Of a stretch of DNA of 64,000 bases, positions 8,022 to 17,513 are shown piece by piece. The stretch spans positions 1 through 64,000 of the forward strand of contig NZ_JAFCLG010000022.1 of the NCBI RefSeq assembly GCF_018129685.1, in the 5' to 3' direction. Every line of letters begins with the position of its first letter. Position 1 is the first letter of the stretch. Below the pieces are notes generated by a model. That model did no database searches. It saw only the letters and a program-made list of their open reading frames with translations, and had not been told where the DNA came from. A program made the translations under genes and the position numbers. Source of the stretch: Bradyrhizobium manausense. GTDB lineage: Bacteria; Pseudomonadota; Alphaproteobacteria; Rhizobiales; Xanthobacteraceae.

Positions 8022-10473
8022 TGGCAAACACCTTGACGAGGCTCGCGGGCTGCATCCGCGCCAGCCGCAGGACCGGTAGCAGGGCGGCCAGCAGCGAGGC
8101 GACCAGCGCGACCGCAACCAGCTCGACCAGTTGCAGCGGAAACACATGGAACGGCAGCCGCCAGCCGAATGCCTTCACGTTGACGATTGCGATCAGGCAC
8201 CATGCCACCAGGAGCCCGAGGGGCACGGCGAGCAACGACGTGAACAGCGCAACCGACAACGTCTTGGTCAGCTCGATCGCGGCAAGCCGCGGCCGCGTGA
8301 TGCCGATGGCCCAGAGCGGCGCGAGCTGTGGCAACCGCGAATTCGCCAGCGTGAGCAGGCTGGTCAGCAATGCTATGCCGGCAACGCCGAGCGTGAACGC
8401 ATTCAGCGCCGACGTCACCGCAAAGGTGCGGTTGAAGATGCGAATCGATTCCGCCTTCACGGTGGCCTGGTCGGCCACGGCGCGATCGTCGAGTGCGAAC
8501 TGTTTCTGCAAGGCCGCGATCAGTCCGGGAATTCTGTCGCGCGGGACGATGAGCCCGATCCGCGTCTGCGGCGTTTGCGGAAACTGCCGGAGCAGCGCGG
8601 CGACATTCACCGCGAGCTGGCCTTTGGGATTGCCGTAATCGGCATAGATGCCGACGATGTCCAGCTCCCAGGTCCCGCCCGGCGCCGGCACCTCGATGAC
8701 GTCGCCGACGCGGACATCGAGACGGCGGCTGAGCTGCTCGCTGATGAAGGCGGCATTGCCCGGCACCAGCCGGGTCCAGGCGCGCGGCGCGGTTTCCAGG
8801 AGCGGCCAGCGCTCGCGATAAAGTGGATGATCGGGCAGGCCCAACACTTCCACCGGCTGGCCCCGGACCTGCGTTTCTGCCCGCCCGCCGGACAGGATCG
8901 CTTGAACCTCGCTGCGGTCCTTCAGCCAGTTGCGGATCGCAAGGCTCTGCGCGTTGTCGGCGGCGCTGATGTAGACGTCGGCGGCGAGGCGTCCGTCGAG
9001 CCAGCCGATGAAGGTGCGGCTGAACGTTTCCACCATGGTGGACACCCCGACATTGACGGCGAGCGCGAGCAGCAGCGCCATCAGCGCCAGCGATAATCCG
9101 GAGAGCTGCTGCCGGCTGTCCGCCCAGAACCACAGCGCCAGCGGTCCGCGCGCAAGGCGCTGGCCGGCGCGCAAGAGGATATCGAGGAGGGCCGGCAGGA
9201 TCAGCGCCGCGCCGAGCATCAGCGCCGCCAGCAGGCCGAACCCTGCGATTAGCGATTGTCCGTAGGAGAGCAGGAGCCCCGCCACCGCGAAGACGGCGCA
9301 CGCGGCTGCGCTTTGCAGGATCAGCCAGCGCCGCTGCCGTTGCTGCCAGGCGTGCGGCTGCGCGGTCGCAAGCACGGGCATCCTGATCGCCTTGATCAAG
9401 CTGGTCGCGGCCGCGACGATCGCGCCGGCAACGCTGATGCCGATACCCGCAAGCCACCATTCGGGCCGCAAGCTGAGCTGCCCCGGAATTGGCGCGCCAT
9501 AGAGCCCGCGCAGCGACGCGGCGACATCGGGCAACAGCGCGGCCGCAATGAAGTAACCGCAGACGAGCCCGATGAGGCCGGCGATCAGCGAAAGCGCCAC
9601 CAGCTCGACGACCAGCACGGTGTTGACCAGCCGCGCCGAGGCGCCGCACGCGCGCAAGGTGCGCAACATCGGCAGCCGCTGCTCGAACGCGAGGCCGACC
9701 GCGGAATTGACGATGAAGAGACCGACGAAGAACGATAGCAGGCCGAAGGCCGTGAGGTTGAGGTGGAAACTGTCGGTCAGCCGCTCCAGCTCGGTCTCGG
9801 CGGTCGGTTCTATCAGCTTCAACCGGTCGCCGACCACGCTTGGCAGCGGCGTCGGCTTGCCTTTGGCCTTGCCGATCAACAGGCGCGAGACCTGATCCGG
9901 CTTGTTCAGGAGCCGCTGCGCGACGCCGATATCGACCACCAGCACATCAGGGACAAGCTGCGGCAGCACATGCAGCGGCGGCAGCGTTGCGCCGCTGCTG
10001 ATCGAGGGCGTTGCGCCTTCGCTCTCTTGCAAATCGCCCAGTGTCTCCCGCGCCACCAGCGTCTGGCCGGGCGCTGCGACGAAGCTGCTCAAGTCCGCGG
10101 CCCCGAGCCGCGGCGCATTGCCGACGTCGGCCGGCAGCGTCACCGGCTCGATGCCGAGCAGCCGCATCGAGCGCCCGTTGATCTGAATCCGGCCTTCCAG
10201 CACGGGCGAGACCGGCCAGCCCGCGCGGCGGAGCTTGACGAACAGGTCCTGCGGGAAGGTCGCCGCGTCGGGCGCGATCAGCATCGCCGTCCGCACGCCG
10301 CCGAACGTCGCGGCCGCCCGGTCATAGGCGCTGCGGGCCTGCTGGTTGATCGCCTGCACGCCGCTCCACAGGGCGGTGGCCGCAATCAGGCCGATCAGCA
10401 GCGTCGCGAATTGCATCCGGTGCCGGCGCCAATGGCTGAGCAGCACCGCCAGCACCCACAGCGCGCGGCTCAT
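8011..10473 (-). CDS. FtsX/MacB-type ABC transporter permease (single 820-residue chain)
   Basis: Inner-membrane permease of the LolCE/MacB/FtsX superfamily. It has one N-terminal helix (FATLLIGLIAATALWSGV), a large periplasmic region, an FtsX-type helix bundle at about residues 230-365, further helices near 395-480, a second periplasmic region and a final bundle at about 690-810. It therefore joins two permease halves (AttF- and AttG-like) in one polypeptide. Its start overlaps the ATPase stop (ATGA), and its stop overlaps the start of the AttH-like gene. Such transporters usually work on lipoproteins, peptides or lipids at the inner membrane; the cargo is not evident. Confidence 0.9.
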   Translation of the reverse strand: MSRALWVLAVLLSHWRRHRMQFATLLIGLIAATALWSGVQAINQQARSAYDRAAATFGGVRTAMLIAPDAATFPQDLFVKLRRAGWPVSPVLEGRIQINGRSMRLLGIEPVTLPADVGNAPRLGAADLSSFVAAPGQTLVARETLGDLQESEGATPSISSGATLPPLHVLPQLVPDVLVVDIGVAQRLLNKPDQVSRLLIGKAKGKPTPLPSVVGDRLKLIEPTAETELERLTDSFHLNLTAFGLLSFFVGLFIVNSAVGLAFEQRLPMLRTLRACGASARLVNTVLVVELVALSLIAGLIGLVCGYFIAAALLPDVAASLRGLYGAPIPGQLSLRPEWWLAGIGISVAGAIVAAATSLIKAIRMPVLATAQPHAWQQRQRRWLILQSAAACAVFAVAGLLLSYGQSLIAGFGLLAALMLGAALILPALLDILLRAGQRLARGPLALWFWADSRQQLSGLSLALMALLLALAVNVGVSTMVETFSRTFIGWLDGRLAADVYISAADNAQSLAIRNWLKDRSEVQAILSGGRAETQVRGQPVEVLGLPDHPLYRERWPLLETAPRAWTRLVPGNAAFISEQLSRRLDVRVGDVIEVPAPGGTWELDIVGIYADYGNPKGQLAVNVAALLRQFPQTPQTRIGLIVPRDRIPGLIAALQKQFALDDRAVADQATVKAESIRIFNRTFAVTSALNAFTLGVAGIALLTSLLTLANSRLPQLAPLWAIGITRPRLAAIELTKTLSVALFTSLLAVPLGLLVAWCLIAIVNVKAFGWRLPFHVFPLQLVELVAVALVASLLAALLPVLRLARMQPASLVKVFANER

Positions 10474-11165
10474 GCGATCCGCCCCGCATGGAGCACGATG
10501 TGCCGGTCGAGCGTGCCGGCCAAGTGCAGGCTGTGCGTCACCATCAGGAAGCCGCAGCCGGTGCGCGCGACGAGGTCGCGCGTCAGCGCCAGCACGTCGT
10601 CGGCGGTGGCCTCGTCGAGGTTGCCGGTCGGCTCGTCCGCGAGCAGCAGCGATGGTTTTGTCGCGAGCGCCCGGCCGATCGCGACCCGCTGCTGCTGGCC
10701 GCCTGATAATTGCTCTGGATAGCGCTTGAGCAGGCCGCCGAGCCCAAGCCGTTCGACCAGCTCCTTGGTCCAGGCCGCATCGTGGCGGCCGGCGATCCGC
10801 GCCTGGAAGGCGAGGTTGTCCGCGACCGACAGGCTCGGGATCAGGTTGAACTGCTGAAAAACGAGGCCAATCCGGTCACGGCGCAACTCGGCACGGCCGG
10901 CATCGGCGAGTTCGGTGATCACGGTGTCGTCGAGCCGTATCGTACCCTCATCGGCGGCGTCCAGCCCGGCGATCAGGTGCAACAGCGTGCTCTTGCCGCT
11001 GCCGGATTCGCCCGTCAACGCGACGCGTTCGCCGGCGGCGAGGTCGAGATCGACGCCGCGCAGCACGTGAACCGGCTCTGCGGCCGAGGTGAAGGTTTTG
11101 GACAGGTTTCGGATGCTCAGCAAGATCAGTGCGCCGGACGGAATGAACTCAATGTTGCGTAGCAC
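10470..11165 (-). CDS. ABC transporter ATP-binding protein (LolD/MacB type)
   Basis: ATPase partner of the adjacent permease, 231 residues. Walker A GESGSGKST is at about 52-60, Q-loop VFQQFNLIP follows, the signature LSGGQQQRVAIGRAL is near 155, Walker B LLLADEPTGNLDE near 180, and the H-loop is MVTHS. The ADEPTGNLD form is typical of the LolD/MacB/FtsE branch that pairs with FtsX-like permeases. The start is uncertain: GTG at 11165 is the longest choice, and TTG at 11123 just before LSIRNLSK would fit the family's normal N-terminus better. The stop overlaps the permease start by 4 bases. This is the first gene of the Att-like operon. Confidence 0.93.
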   Translation of the reverse strand: MLRNIEFIPSGALILLSIRNLSKTFTSAAEPVHVLRGVDLDLAAGERVALTGESGSGKSTLLHLIAGLDAADEGTIRLDDTVITELADAGRAELRRDRIGLVFQQFNLIPSLSVADNLAFQARIAGRHDAAWTKELVERLGLGGLLKRYPEQLSGGQQQRVAIGRALATKPSLLLADEPTGNLDEATADDVLALTRDLVARTGCGFLMVTHSLHLAGTLDRHIVLHAGRIA

Positions 11166-11267
11166 ACTTGCCGTGGAAATGCCGGGGTTGCGTTGCCGAT
11201 CAAGCCGTTGTTAGCTCCCAGGACGGCCAAATCAAAAGTGCCGACAAGAAGACATACGGGGAGAATG

Positions 11268-12617
11268 ATGAGCGCTCAGGGAACGCCGTCCGCGGCGGCT
11301 AAGATGGCAGGGATGTCCCAAGGGACCGCAAAGGCAACGCCGAAGGGCGCCTGGACCGTCACATTTCTCCTCTTTCTCTTCATGGTGGTGAATTTTGCCG
11401 ACAAGATCGTCGTCGGCCTCGCCGGCGTGCCGATCATGACCGATCTGAAGCTCGAGCCTGCGCAATTCGGCCTGCTCGGCTCCTCGTTCTTCTTCCTGTT
11501 CTCGGTCTCGGCCATCGTGGTCGGCTTTATCGTGAACAAGGTCGCGACACGCTGGGTGCTGTTGACGCTTGCGGTGATCTGGGCGCTGGCGCAGTTTCCG
11601 ATGGTCGGCACCGTCTCCTTCACCACGCTCCTGATCTGCCGCATCGTGCTCGGCGCGGGCGAAGGTCCGGCCGCCTCGGTGGCGATGCACGCCATCTACA
11701 AATGGTTCCCCGACGAGAAGCGTACGTTGCCGACCGCGGTCCTGACGCAAGGCTCGGCCTTCGGCGTCATCCTGGCCGTGCCGGCGCTGAACTGGGTCAT
11801 CGTCAATCATTCCTGGCACTACGCCTTCGGCGCGCTCGGCGTGGTCGGCCTGATCTGGGTCTGTGCCTGGCTGGCGCTCGGCCAGGAGGGTCCGCTCGAG
11901 GACACGAAGGCGCTCGCCGCCAATGAGCCGAAAATCCCCTACGTCCAGCTTCTGACCTCGCGCACCTTCCTCGGCTGCGTGTTCGCGACCTTCGGCGCCT
12001 ATTGGGCGCTGTCGCTTGGCCTCACCTGGTTCACCGCCTTCATCATCGCCGGTCTCGGCTTCTCGCAGCAGCAGGCCGGCTTCATCTCGATCCTGCCCTG
12101 GGTGTTTGGTGCCACCATCGTCATCCTCACGGGCTGGATCTCGCAGGTCATGATGGCGCGCGGCTACACCACGCGCATCTCGCGCGGCGTGCTCGGCTCG
12201 GTGCCGCTGATCATCGGCGGTCTGATCCTGGCGTCGATGCCGCACGTCTCGGGCGCCGGTCTCCAGATCGCCCTGCTCGTGGTCGGCTCCGGCCTGTGCG
12301 GCGCGATCTACGTCGTCTGCCCGCCGATGCTGGGCGAGTTCACGCCGGCCTCGCAACGCGGCGCCGTCATCGCGATCTACGGTGCCCTCTACACGCTCTC
12401 GGGCATCATCGCGCCGATGGTGATGGGCACCGTAATCCAGCGCGCCGGCAGCATGCTCAACGGCTACATGACCGGATTCACCATCAACGCGGTGGTGATG
12501 ATCGGCTCCGGTGTCATCGGCCTGCTGCTGCTCTGGCCGAACACCGAAAAGGCCAGGCTGATGCGTGGCGCGGCTCCGCGGGAAGCCGAGCTGAAGGGTG
12601 TGGTGTTGCCGACGTAA
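11268..12617 (+). CDS. MFS transporter, anion:cation symporter-like
   Basis: A 449-residue carrier with twelve predicted membrane helices. The first helix (TVTFLLFLFMVVNFADKIVVGLA) and the segment LGAGEGPAASVAMHAIYKWF, a GEGP motif followed by KWFP, are typical of the phthalate permease/anion:cation symporter (ACS) branch of MFS, which imports organic acids. ATGs at 11265 and 11268 are both possible; 11268 gives better spacing to GGGGAG. It is divergent from the Att-like ABC operon and ends at a strong inverted repeat. Substrate unknown, perhaps a carboxylate. Confidence 0.88.
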   Translation: MSAQGTPSAAAKMAGMSQGTAKATPKGAWTVTFLLFLFMVVNFADKIVVGLAGVPIMTDLKLEPAQFGLLGSSFFFLFSVSAIVVGFIVNKVATRWVLLTLAVIWALAQFPMVGTVSFTTLLICRIVLGAGEGPAASVAMHAIYKWFPDEKRTLPTAVLTQGSAFGVILAVPALNWVIVNHSWHYAFGALGVVGLIWVCAWLALGQEGPLEDTKALAANEPKIPYVQLLTSRTFLGCVFATFGAYWALSLGLTWFTAFIIAGLGFSQQQAGFISILPWVFGATIVILTGWISQVMMARGYTTRISRGVLGSVPLIIGGLILASMPHVSGAGLQIALLVVGSGLCGAIYVVCPPMLGEFTPASQRGAVIAIYGALYTLSGIIAPMVMGTVIQRAGSMLNGYMTGFTINAVVMIGSGVIGLLLLWPNTEKARLMRGAAPREAELKGVVLPT

Positions 12618-12649
12618 GGTTGGCCCTGCTGCCAGCCCAAGCCACAACC

Positions 12650-12770
12650 GTCGTCCCGGCGAAGGCCGGGACCCATACCCCCAGGGAGTGGTTTGGCGAA
12701 GACTCGGAGTGGGAGCTCTGCGCTCCAATTGACTTTTGTGAGTATGGGTCCCGGCCTTCGCCGGGACGAC
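12650..12770. repeat. Strong inverted repeat between convergent genes
   Basis: A 29-base arm at 12650-12678 beginning GTCGTCCCGGCGAAGGCCGG is perfectly complementary to 12742-12770. It lies between two convergent MFS genes and could form a long hairpin in transcripts from either side, acting as a shared terminator or mRNA-stabilising end. Same class as 4861, 6334 and 14140. Confidence 0.88.
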
Positions 12771-12782
12771 ACCCGATTTGCG

Positions 12783-13991
12783 CTACGCCTTGCCTTGCGT
12801 TTTCCGTTCGGTGAACGGCGACAGCACCACGGTTGCCAGCATGAAGATCACCGAAGCGCCGAACACCCAACGGGGCGCGCTCTGGTCCATGATCCAGCCG
12901 AACAGCAGCGGCGAGACGATGCCGCCGAGATTGAAACCGGTGGAGACGATGCCGAAGGCGCGGCCCGCCGCACCCGGAGGTGCGGCATTGCGCACCAGCA
13001 TGTCCCGCGACGGCGCAATCACGCCGGAGAGAAAGCCGGCGGTCGCCATCGTAGCGGTCAGCGCCCAGCCGGGCAGCGTGACCAGCGCGATCAGCAGCAC
13101 GATGGCTGCATTCGCAGCAAAACAGGCGGCTGCAACATAGCCGTGGCGCTCGGTGTGGTCGGCCAGGAAACCGCCCGCGAGCACGCCTGCGGCACTCGCG
13201 CCGAGGAACGCCGTCAGCGCGACATTGGCGATGGAATAGGTCGCGCCGTAGCCGCTCATCAGCGCGACCACGCCGAAATTATTGATGCCGGCCACCGACA
13301 GGCTCAGCAGCATGAACAGCATGGTCAGCGTGATCAATGCAGGCGTGATGACGGCCTGCCTGGGCATATCGGCGTTGCCGGGCTTCGTCTTGTGCGCGCC
13401 GGCATCGGGAATGGCCATGACCACCAGCAGCAGCGCCACCAGCGCGCCGATCGCGCCCGATGCGAGCAGCGCGCCCATGCCGCCGGACACCGTGATCAGC
13501 GCAGCGACGATCGCCGGCGCAACGGCACCACCAAAATAACCGGCAAAAGTGTGCACCGAGAAGGCGCGGCCCATCCGCGCTTCGTCCATGTGCTCGGCGA
13601 GAATCGCGTAGTCGGCAGGATGGTAGACGCTGTTGGCAAGGCCGAGCAGCACGGCGCAGGCGATCAGCGAGACGTAACTCAGATGCAGGCCCAGCATGAT
13701 CAGCGCGAGCCCGCCGAGCGTCAGTCCGCCGAGCAAAATCCTGCGCGCGCCAAAATGGTCGACGAGATAGCCTGTCGGCGCCTGGGTCAGCCCCGAGACG
13801 ACCGCGGACACGGTCAGAGCGAAGCCGAGTTCGACATAGCCGACGCCGAGCTGACCTTTCAGGAACGGGAACAGCATCGGCAGGACCAGCAGATGGAAAT
13901 GGCTGACCCAATGCGCGATCGAGATCCCGGTCAGCGTGCGTAGCGCGCTGTCCGCCTTGGCTTGTTGCGGTGCGGCGAGAACGTCGACCAT
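12783..13991 (-). CDS. MFS transporter, Fsr-like
   Basis: A 402-residue twelve-helix major facilitator. The segment GLANSVYHPADYAILAEHM, placed in the fourth-to-fifth helix region, and the early helix AHWVSHFHLLVLPMLFPFLK recall the fosmidomycin-resistance (Fsr) branch of drug exporters, where an NSVFHPADYA-like motif is conserved. TGYLVDHFGARRILL is the MFS loop 2-3 signature. The ATG at 13991 is the only sensible start. It is convergent with the ACS-like MFS gene and stands alone. Export of a small molecule is likely, but the substrate is not known. Confidence 0.86.
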   Translation of the reverse strand: MVDVLAAPQQAKADSALRTLTGISIAHWVSHFHLLVLPMLFPFLKGQLGVGYVELGFALTVSAVVSGLTQAPTGYLVDHFGARRILLGGLTLGGLALIMLGLHLSYVSLIACAVLLGLANSVYHPADYAILAEHMDEARMGRAFSVHTFAGYFGGAVAPAIVAALITVSGGMGALLASGAIGALVALLLVVMAIPDAGAHKTKPGNADMPRQAVITPALITLTMLFMLLSLSVAGINNFGVVALMSGYGATYSIANVALTAFLGASAAGVLAGGFLADHTERHGYVAAACFAANAAIVLLIALVTLPGWALTATMATAGFLSGVIAPSRDMLVRNAAPPGAAGRAFGIVSTGFNLGGIVSPLLFGWIMDQSAPRWVFGASVIFMLATVVLSPFTERKTQGKA

Positions 13992-14139
13992 TGCAGTTCC
14001 GTTTCAGTCTCAGGAAGCGCAAAATATCGGGCTGTCAGGTTATTTGTCCATGAACGCAGGCGCATGGCAGGTAGTGCGGGTGGGGGCGTCGATCCGCTGT
14101 CGCGACTGGCAGATCATCCGGATAAGCTGCATGCCCATC

Positions 14140-14266
14140 GTCGTCCTGGCGAAAGCCAGGACCCATACCGCGAGATCTCTCGATCGCGATCGGTCGCAGT
14201 ACCGGACGATAATCCTCCGCCAAACTCCTCCCTGGGGTAATGGGTCCTGGCTTTCGCCAGGACGAC
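14140..14266. repeat. Inverted repeat in the 13992-14301 gap
   Basis: A 27-base arm at 14140-14166 starting GTCGTCCTGGCGAAAGCCAG is exactly complementary to 14240-14266. This variant of the GTCGTCCCGG family has compensated base changes in both arms (CCTGG/CCAGG), evidence that pairing is maintained. Nothing else is recognisable in 13992-14301. Confidence 0.85.
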
Positions 14267-14301
14267 GTTAGGATATTGCCCGAGCGCGCGTAGGCCACTC
14301 C

Positions 14302-14463
14302 TCACAACGGCTCGTCGTCATTCCCGTAGCGGTCACGCTTGGGCGTGGCGATGTCGCCGTCTTCGTCATCGTCGTCGGTGTCGCGCGGCGGCTCGGGCTT
14401 CCTGGCCTTCTCCTCGACTGTCTTCGTCTTGGGCGGCTCGCTCGGCTTGACTGATTTGGCCAT
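14302..14463 (-). CDS. Small charged hypothetical protein
   Basis: A 53-residue protein beginning MAKSVKPSEPPK. It is Lys/Pro/Glu-rich, then has an acidic run (TDDDDEDGD) and a basic-acidic tail ending in NDDEPL. It has no hydrophobic segment, so it is probably cytosolic and disordered. The start at 14463 is preferred over 14490 because the longer form begins with a His-rich stretch. I do not recognise the family; nucleic-acid or protein binding by disorder is only a guess. Coding status is plausible because no overlapping gene competes for this DNA. Confidence 0.5.
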   Translation of the reverse strand: MAKSVKPSEPPKTKTVEEKARKPEPPRDTDDDDEDGDIATPKRDRYGNDDEPL

Positions 14464-14550
14464 GGCTGTTCCGGGATGGTGATGCGTCATCCGCTTCTAG
14501 CCGCAAAGTCTATGCGGTTGCTGACTTATCTCAAGCCCGCGACAATGACG

Positions 14551-15591
14551 TCAGCCGTGCACCACAGGCCCGCCCGCCTTCTTCCAGGCATCGATGCCGC
14601 CGGCGATGTGAGCCGTGTTGGAAAGCCCGGCCTCCTTGGCGGCGGCCACAGCCATCGCCGAGCGCTCGCCGAAGGCGCAGAAGAACACGACGCGGCGCCC
14701 CGTCGCGGCGGCAACCTCGCGCAGCATACCGCCGGGCTTGAGGCTTTCCTCGACGCTCGGATAGGGCGTGTGCAACGCGCCCTCGAGCATGCCGTGCTTC
14801 ATCCGCTCGTTGCTCTCGCGCAGATCCACCAGCAAGATATCGGGCCGGTGCAGCGAGCGGATCGCTTCGGCCGCGCTCAGCGCACGGCCCTCCTTCTCCA
14901 GCTCTTCCTGATGCAGGCCGACGCGCATGTTGGCCGGCACGGCCACATCCATCATCTTCGGATTGGGCAGCTTCAGGTTCGCCATCAGCTCGATATATTC
15001 GTCGACCGAGCGCACCTGCAGCCGCGGATTATAGCGCTTCTCCTCGCCGATGGTGGAGACGGTGTCGCCCTTGTAGTCATGCGCCGGGAACACCATCGTC
15101 TCGTCAGGCAGCTTGAGGAGGCGGTTGAAGATCGAATCATATTGTGCACGCGACGAGCCGTTCTGGAAATCGGTGCGGCCGGTGCCCCGGATCAGCAGCG
15201 TGTCGCCGGTGAAGACGCGGTCGCCCATCAGGTAGGAATAGGAATCGTCGGTGTGCCCGGGCGTGTACATCACGTCGAGCGAGAGACCTTCGATCGTCAC
15301 CTTGTCGCCGTCGGCGACCCGCATGGCCACGACGTCGGCCTTGGTCTGATCGCCCATCACGGTCATGCAATGGGTGCGGTCACGCAGCTCGCCGAGGCCG
15401 GTGACATGGTCGGCGTGCAGATGGGTGTCGACCGCCTTGACCAGCTTGAGGTCGAGCTCGCGCAGCAACTGGCAGTAGCGGTCAACCTTCTCCAGCACGG
15501 GGTCCAGGATCAGCGCCTCGCCGCCGGGGCGGCTGGCCAGGAGGTAGCTGTAGGTTCCCGAAACACTGTCGAAGAGCTGGCGAAAGATCAT
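14551..15591 (-). CDS. Persulfide dioxygenase-rhodanese fusion (PRF)
   Basis: A 346-residue enzyme with two domains. The N-terminal metallo-beta-lactamase domain is of the ETHE1 persulfide dioxygenase type, oxidising glutathione persulfide to sulfite: THLHADH gives H57, H59, D61 and H62; TPGHTDDS gives H113; D130 and H171 complete the site, and IRGTGRTDFQ is the ETHE1 hallmark. The C-terminal rhodanese domain (about 245-346) has active-site loop CAFGERS with Cys305, able to exchange sulfane sulfur between thiosulfate and glutathione. It lies 128 bases after soxB on the same strand, so it may extend the sulfur operon into the cytoplasm. Catalytic residues are complete in both domains. Confidence 0.93.
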   Translation of the reverse strand: MIFRQLFDSVSGTYSYLLASRPGGEALILDPVLEKVDRYCQLLRELDLKLVKAVDTHLHADHVTGLGELRDRTHCMTVMGDQTKADVVAMRVADGDKVTIEGLSLDVMYTPGHTDDSYSYLMGDRVFTGDTLLIRGTGRTDFQNGSSRAQYDSIFNRLLKLPDETMVFPAHDYKGDTVSTIGEEKRYNPRLQVRSVDEYIELMANLKLPNPKMMDVAVPANMRVGLHQEELEKEGRALSAAEAIRSLHRPDILLVDLRESNERMKHGMLEGALHTPYPSVEESLKPGGMLREVAAATGRRVVFFCAFGERSAMAVAAAKEAGLSNTAHIAGGIDAWKKAGGPVVHG

Positions 15592-15719
15592 GGCAAGACC
15601 CGGCGTGAACTGGTTTCGAGGATTCTACTACGCCGGCGAGCCAGAAGAGAAGCAACACGCTGTTGAAATAGGAAATTTTAGAAGATTTTTCTCGCGGGGC
15701 CCCCGGGTATCCCGGGCGT

Positions 15720-17465
15720 CTATCCCGCAATGCCCGGATTGTCATCCACGCCCTTCAGCGTGACACCGCTGCCGAGCCGCTCCTGAAACATCCGGCCTGA
15801 GCGCAGATATTTGCCGACTACGTCCCACACAGGTGCGCCCTGCTGGCCGTTGACCGAGGCCCAGCCCGCGACCTTGTAGCGACTGCTGGCGTCGAGCGCC
15901 TTGCCGTTGGCGAGCTTCAACTCCGAGACGCGGCTGCCGATCGCGTTGGTCGGGCTACAGGTGTAGCTGAGCCCGCCGGCGCGAACCATGTCGCCCCCCT
16001 GCTGGTAATAGGGATCGGCGTTGAAGAGGTTGTCGCAGACGTCTTCCAGCACGTCCTTGATCTCCGCGCCGGTCATCTCCTGCACATAGGTCTCGGGATA
16101 GGTGATCGCGGTCTCCGCGAGCACATCCTCCATCGTCATCGGCTGGCCGGGGAGCGAGGTCGTGCCCCAGCGGAAGCCGGGCGACAGCGCGATCTCGGCG
16201 TCGAGCTCGGTCCGCAGCGCGGCGCAGATCAGCTCGTCGACGGGGCCGGCGAAATTGTCGCGGCGATACAGCAGCCGGTCCGGCGTTGCGATTTTCTCCA
16301 ACCAGTCGATGGCGTGCGGTGCGCGCAGCTTTCCGATCAGCTCGGCCATGGCGAGATCAGGCTTCAACAGCTCGGAATAGACCGGCAGCAGGTGATATCT
16401 GATGTCGCTGACCTTGCCCTTGTCGAGCGCGAGATCGAGCACGGCGAGAAATTTGCCGTTCGACCCGGCATTGGTGACGAGCGTGGTGCCGTTCGGGTTC
16501 TTGACTGCGATCGGCTGCGGCACAGCATCGTGGGTGTGGCCGCCGAGGACGACGTCGATCCCGCTGACGCGGCTTGCGAGCTTGAGGTCGACGTCCATGC
16601 CGTTATGCGACAGCAGGATCACCGCATCGACCTTGTCGCGGGCGCGCAAGGCATCGACATGCTTCCGCAGCTCTTCCTCGCGAATGCCAAAGGTCCAGTC
16701 CGGCGTGAATCGCTTGGGATGGGCGATCGGCACATAAGGAAAGGCCTGGCCGACGATCGCGACGCGATAGCCGCCGAGCTCCTTGATGACGGACGGCTTG
16801 AACACGCGTCCCGTCGCCTTGTCGAAGGCGGCCGCGTCATTAAAAGCGGCTTCCTCGGTCAGGAACACGTTCTGCGCCAGAAACTCGCCCTTGAAGTGCT
16901 CGAGATTGTCGCGCAGCGCCTGCTCGCCATAGGTGAATTCCCAATGCCCGGTCATCGCCTCGATGCCGAGCAGATTGGCGGCCTCGACCATGTCGCGGCC
17001 CTGCATGATGTTGGCAAGGCCGGTGCCCTGCCAGAGATCGCCGCCATCGACCAGCATGGCGTGCCTGTCGCCGACATCGCTGCGCAGGCGGTCGATCAGT
17101 GTCTTCAGATGGGCGAAGCCGCCGAGCTTGCCGAAACGGCCCGCGGACTTCTCGAACTCGACGCTGGTGAAGGCATAGGCGTCCGCGCTGTCGGGCCGGA
17201 TGCCGAAGCGCTCGAGGAAGGCATGGCCGACCAGGTGCGGTGGTCGTCCTGCCATCTCGCCGATGCCGATATTGACGCTGGGCTCGCGGAAATAGACCGG
17301 GTTGAGCTGCGCATGCGTGTCGGTGGTGTGCAGGATCCGCGCATTGCCGAAACGCTCGATGTCGTAAATGCTGGCAGCCTCGGCGCCGCGCGCAAGCCGC
17401 GGCAGGGCAAGCGATGCGGCGGCAATTGCGGAGCTCTTCAGGAATTCGCGGCGGCGGATCGCCAT
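15720..17465 (-). CDS. soxB: Thiosulfohydrolase SoxB
   Basis: Periplasmic dimanganese hydrolase that releases sulfate from the thiosulfate-derived group bound to SoxYZ. The 581-residue product has a Tat signal (RRREFLKSSAIAAASLALP), as expected for a cofactor-containing export substrate. Metal and substrate motifs of the 5'-nucleotidase-like family are all present: LHTTDTHAQL, DGGDLWQG, GHWEFTYG (SoxB-specific), LLSHNGMDVD and GGHTHD. The C-terminal domain follows TNAGSNGKF. ATG at 17465 has GGAG about 8 bases upstream, better than the GTG one codon earlier. It follows soxK in the soxXYZAKB operon. Confidence 0.96.
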   Translation of the reverse strand: MAIRRREFLKSSAIAAASLALPRLARGAEAASIYDIERFGNARILHTTDTHAQLNPVYFREPSVNIGIGEMAGRPPHLVGHAFLERFGIRPDSADAYAFTSVEFEKSAGRFGKLGGFAHLKTLIDRLRSDVGDRHAMLVDGGDLWQGTGLANIMQGRDMVEAANLLGIEAMTGHWEFTYGEQALRDNLEHFKGEFLAQNVFLTEEAAFNDAAAFDKATGRVFKPSVIKELGGYRVAIVGQAFPYVPIAHPKRFTPDWTFGIREEELRKHVDALRARDKVDAVILLSHNGMDVDLKLASRVSGIDVVLGGHTHDAVPQPIAVKNPNGTTLVTNAGSNGKFLAVLDLALDKGKVSDIRYHLLPVYSELLKPDLAMAELIGKLRAPHAIDWLEKIATPDRLLYRRDNFAGPVDELICAALRTELDAEIALSPGFRWGTTSLPGQPMTMEDVLAETAITYPETYVQEMTGAEIKDVLEDVCDNLFNADPYYQQGGDMVRAGGLSYTCSPTNAIGSRVSELKLANGKALDASSRYKVAGWASVNGQQGAPVWDVVGKYLRSGRMFQERLGSGVTLKGVDDNPGIAG

Positions 17466-17513
17466 CACACATTCTCCGCGCCGGTTCTCGGCAGTTCGAC
17501 AGTTTGGTCCAAT

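Noticed and set aside
12650..14266. CRISPR-like repeated arms around the MFS gene
   Set aside because: There are only paired inverted arms, not a series of direct repeats with uniform spacers, and no cas genes.
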